Positions 60,580 through 64,000 of a stretch of 64,000 nt of DNA are shown here, in pieces; the stretch's first letter is position 1, and each line of letters begins with the position of its first letter. The position numbers were made by a program, and so were the translations under genes. Source of the DNA: Pinus tabuliformis (Eukaryota; Streptophyta; Pinopsida; Pinales; Pinaceae). The stretch spans positions 831,334,071-831,398,070 of the forward strand of contig CM062816.1 in the NCBI GenBank assembly GCA_031772625.1, given 5' to 3'. A model generated the notes under the pieces. It was given only the letters and a program-made list of their open reading frames with translations, did no database searches and was not told where the DNA came from.

Positions 60580-62951
60580 CATCTTGCAATCAGTTCTGGA
60601 CAGTCCTTTGTTGCATGCGTGTTGACCCTACACTAAGAGCACCATGGTCTTCTTGGTAGTGGGAAATCTCGTGCAACATGCCCTTCTTGATCACAATTGT
60701 AACAACGAACTGGACCTTTGCCGCTTGTCCCACCTCCCCTTGTTCCTCCTCATCCTCGTCCTCAAGGAGTCTCATTGATTCAGATGGCTGATCGGTCTAA
60801 CCAATCAGCTAAAGCATCTAGTGCCCTACACTAATCAGTATGATGAGTTGTTGAAGCACAAAATTCACATAGGTGTTGTTTGGAACGTTGGAGTATTTTC
60901 GCAGTATCAAACAAAGATGAGGGGGATTCCCATATCCTCTGAATTTCTCACAATACTCTGGTTGCACTGAACTATGTTTATTCGAGAACACCTAAAGTTG
61001 ATTGTGTCTTGTGTATAATCCCTGTGTCCCTATCTGTGCAACTCCTACAACAAGTGTAGATCCAGGCGGTCCTACTGGTGTATATGTAGTATTTGAGCCC
61101 CACAACCTTGGACATTCTGTAGCAACATGACCTTCCACTAAACAGTTTGTACACCATACGTTTGGTCGCATCGACTATGCCAATTGCAGATTCGTAAACT
61201 TTTTTGTCAGGTTCAAAATTTGATGTTATAGACCTAAAATGGATTGATCAAGAGGTGTTCCCCCCCGATACTCATGTGGGTATCCCACCATAGCTTCAAT
61301 CCGGGTTTCTTTCTCCATATCATCTTGCAATGTATCAAATTTTTGTTGTGTCAATGGCATATGAGTGAGAGGAAATAATGCTTTGATAAACCAATCCCGT
61401 TGATGATTTGGATCTATCGGGTAACTTAGTTTACCAATTTCATCCTTAAATCTCTGCATCAGCTCCCATGCGGTCTCTCCTTCTCATTTTTTTATTTCCC
61501 ATAATTCTGAGAATGCCTATTGATTGGTCTAAGGAAGCTTAAATTCTTGCACATATTCCCTCTTAACATCATCTACAGTTAGATTCTGGTGTATCTCTTA
61601 GCACTTTATGAACCATCTCAAGGCTCTTTCTCTGAGATTGGTTTGGAATTTAATTAACTTTACATCATCAAGTGTCTGGCAAGCCCTCCAAATGGCCTCG
61701 CATAAATACCAATGTTTCTCTACATTTTCGTTCCCTTTTTCAGAGAACTCATGATACCTGGTGAATGATCCTACCATATTTGACTGAACTTGTGATAGGA
61801 GTACAAATCCCCGCAACCCAGGTTGTAATGATCCTTGTAGATTTGTACCACTATTACTAGTTCCACTACTACTAGCACTAGCCTTGTAATTAGCATGCAC
61901 ACTATGAACTCTTATAGATTTGATTGCCTTAGATAAAAAATTATTAGTACTATGATAGAGTACTAGGGGAAGGTTGTGGGAGATACTACCTGAGCTTCGG
62001 GGAGGAAAATCATTAGTTCCTTTGGACGCTTCACCTTAATGTTTTGATAAACCAGTCATGTTGATGATTTGGATCTATTGGGTAACTTAGTTTACCAATT
62101 TCATCCTTAAATCATTGCATCAACTCCTATGTGGTCTCTCCTTCCCATTGTTTCATTTCCCATAGTTATGACAACCCCTGTTGATTGGTCTAAGGAAGCT
62201 TAAATTCTTTCACAAATTCCCTCTTAAAATCATCCACAGTAGGATTCTGGTGTAGCTCTGACCACTTTATGAACCATATCAAGGCTCTTTCTTTGAGAGT
62301 GGTTTGGAATTCAATTAACTTTACATCATCAGGTGTCTGATGAGCCCTCCAAATCGCTTCGCACAGATACCAATGTTTCTCTACACCATCGTTCCCTTTA
62401 TCGAAGAACTCAGGATACCTGATGAATGATCCTGCCATATTTGATTGAACTTATGAGAGGAGTACAAATCTCCGCAACCTAGACTGTAATGATCCTTGTA
62501 GATTCGTAACATTATTACTAGTTCTACTACTACTAGCACTAGCTTTGTAATTAGCATGCACACTATGAACTCTTATAGTTTTGGTTAAATTAGATAGAAA
62601 TTTATTAGGATTATGATCGAGTACCAGGGGAAAGTTGGGGGAGATACAACTTGAGCTTCGGTGAGGGAAATTGTTAATTCCTTTAGACACATCACCTTCA
62701 GTAAATAGTCTCCTTAGATTAAAGTGCATGTCATCATCCAAACCTTCCTTCGAACCTAGGTTGCTCATTCCATCCAACGTTTCCATTTCTATTGGCAGGG
62801 GTGGGTCCCTGTCACCTTCTGGACCCACAGTTGTTGTAGTCGTCTCTTTTCTTCCTATTGTACCTTCTTCCACACTTTCTTCCTCTTCCAAATCTCTTAA
62901 CATCGCTCCTTCTTGGTGTAAACTCTTATGTTGCCTCTTAATCGCCTTCAT
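60580..62951 (-). pseudogene. gag region of a minus-strand Ty3/gypsy element
   Basis: The minus strand reads from an acidic/basic N-terminal part (62951, MKAIKRQHKSLHQEG) to gag-core sequence (SFIRYPEF, HWYLCEAIWRA, RALIWFIKWSELHQNPTV) present twice, then a segment with RDWFIKALFPLTHMP. Zinc-knuckle sequences follow: CTNCLVEGHVATEC near 61150 and CYNCDQEGHVARDF near 60680. The two gag-core copies come from a 661-bp duplication. It is decayed; it may be the 5' half of the element whose RNase H and integrase lie at 45330-46974. Confidence 0.7.
61380..62698. repeat. 661-bp tandem duplication in gag
   Basis: About 61380-62040 and 62041-62698 align with frequent substitutions (both begin TTTTGATAAACCA or close, both end ...CACCTT). 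The level of difference suggests an old duplication. Confidence 0.8.
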
Positions 62952-63590
62952 AGCCCTCTCCCACCATTTCTCAGTTATCCACGCTCTCCTTTTCTCCCTC
63001 AGATCCCTAGCCTTTCAAAATTCATCTATATCCATTCTTGTGGCATTCTTATAGTTCCCCACTCAATAGCATCCCTCCCTTTAGGTCCTTCCCCCAGTAT
63101 TAGGTGTTTAAGCTACAATGCTTGAGTTCTGGAACACCAACAAGCCTTCTTCCACCATTAGAACCCTAATCCATAGAGTGACCTCCTTCAGTTGCTTCCC
63201 ATGCAAGACTGATGACTCTATGTTGTGGACTCAATAATGTATCTCTCTAGCATGGTCTATACCCAGAAATTCGCAGCTCATGTCAAATATGTGTCAAGGT
63301 GGTGTAGCTTGATAATATCTGCTTGAGTCCAGGGGCGATAAGATAGGTTTTGTCCACTATATTTTCCTTTTACTTGCACCAGAATATCTCATATTGATCA
63401 CTAGTTGGTCTTGAGTATAGGATCTCTTCCTTCACATTCCTTATACTTCATCGGCGAAGTTGATATTATCGAGAAACAAACTGGTCCACTTGCTTGTGCC
63501 ACCATTTTTGCAATTCTTTCTTAAATATCCTTAATAACATATTCCAAACCCCTTTCTGAAATTTCAGGGTCCTATCAACGGAACCTTTTG
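62952..63590. other. 5' leader or LTR-proximal sequence of the minus-strand gypsy element
   Basis: No gene is supported. By position it should hold the leader of the gag region; no primer binding site was recognised. Confidence 0.35.
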
Positions 63591-63656
63591 TTGGCACAAA
63601 AATATCAACAAGGTTGACACCCCCAGTTTGAGAACAGGGGACAACAAAGCTCTGCT
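63591..63656. repeat. Dispersed repeat, copy 2
   Basis: TTGGCACAAAAATATCAACA... to ...AACAAAGCTCTG is imperfectly similar to 40911-40976. Confidence 0.5.
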
Positions 63657-64000
63657 TGTTGAGAAATGGCAACAAGAAATTCCAATTTAATTTGACCTTG
63701 AATTAAACTTAGAATTAAAATCGAATTATATTCTCATAGCAACTTATAAATAGTTAATTCAGTTTAATTAACTTAATTAGCTTAGCAATTTTGAGTTGGA
63801 AGTCTTTCTGAAGTCATGTATATGTTCTCCCTAAGTTTTAGGGGTCCTGGATGGGTTTAATTGTGAGTTGTAATTAGATAACTCAGTTTGTTGAGTCATG
63901 TTCAGTTAAATTAGTTCCAAGATGTTTGAGGAACTAATAAAGGGTTAATAGTTAGTTGGTGCACTAGTGCATCCACAAGTGTCACTCCAGTTAACTAAAG
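63657..64000. other. AT-rich sequence at the window edge
   Basis: TTAATT-rich sequence with no gene. It may be LTR sequence of the minus-strand element; the boundary was not found. Confidence 0.35.

Overview
The window looks like an AT-rich, gene-poor stretch of a land plant nuclear genome dominated by nested transposons. The evidence is a spliced start of a plant plasma-membrane H+-ATPase gene, a chromodomain Ty3/gypsy element, a Tat-like gypsy element with an extra RNase H, initiator-Met primer binding sites and many solo or partial LTR pieces. A large genome (gymnosperm, fern or similar) is likely, but the species cannot be told from the sequence. No tRNA, rRNA, CRISPR array or bacterial operon is visible.

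Layout. 1-4.7 kb (minus strand): an H+-ATPase 5' fragment and an unrecognised gene whose exons join in phase. 4.7-21.4 kb (minus strand): a large Helentron-type rolling-circle transposon. Its main frame encodes OTU, degenerate OTU, zinc-binding region, Rep (HUH and tyrosine motifs), PIF1-like helicase and a C-terminal endonuclease/exonuclease/phosphatase (EEP) domain. A spliced RPA70-like gene with a 90-nt exon present three times in tandem follows it. A 6.1-kb chromovirus (11949-18085, target duplication TGTAC) splits the Rep domain, and a 1.2-kb solo LTR (5491-6685, target duplication ACAAT) sits in an RPA intron.

21.4-27.6 kb: direct and tandem repeats and a second unrecognised spliced gene (minus, 24038-24727). 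27.6-40.2 kb: an old Tat-like gypsy element on the plus strand (target duplication ACTCT) with an extra RNase H after the integrase and an antisense reading frame. 40.2-47.0 kb: left part of an old minus-strand gypsy element (RNase H, integrase and an unknown downstream coding region). 47.0-59.2 kb: LTR-internal-LTR-internal array of a large element with no recognisable protein genes, whose internal region starts with four evenly spaced initiator-Met primer-site motifs. 59.2-64 kb: gag/protease remains of a minus-strand gypsy element with a 661-bp internal duplication.

The strongest candidate for something new is the Helentron: a plant element that combines the animal/fungal-style OTU-Rep-helicase-EEP protein with the RPA70-like companion gene typical of plant Helitrons, lying next to possible captured gene pieces in the same orientation. 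All LTR elements are treated as fossils; ages are judged only by eye from repeat similarity.
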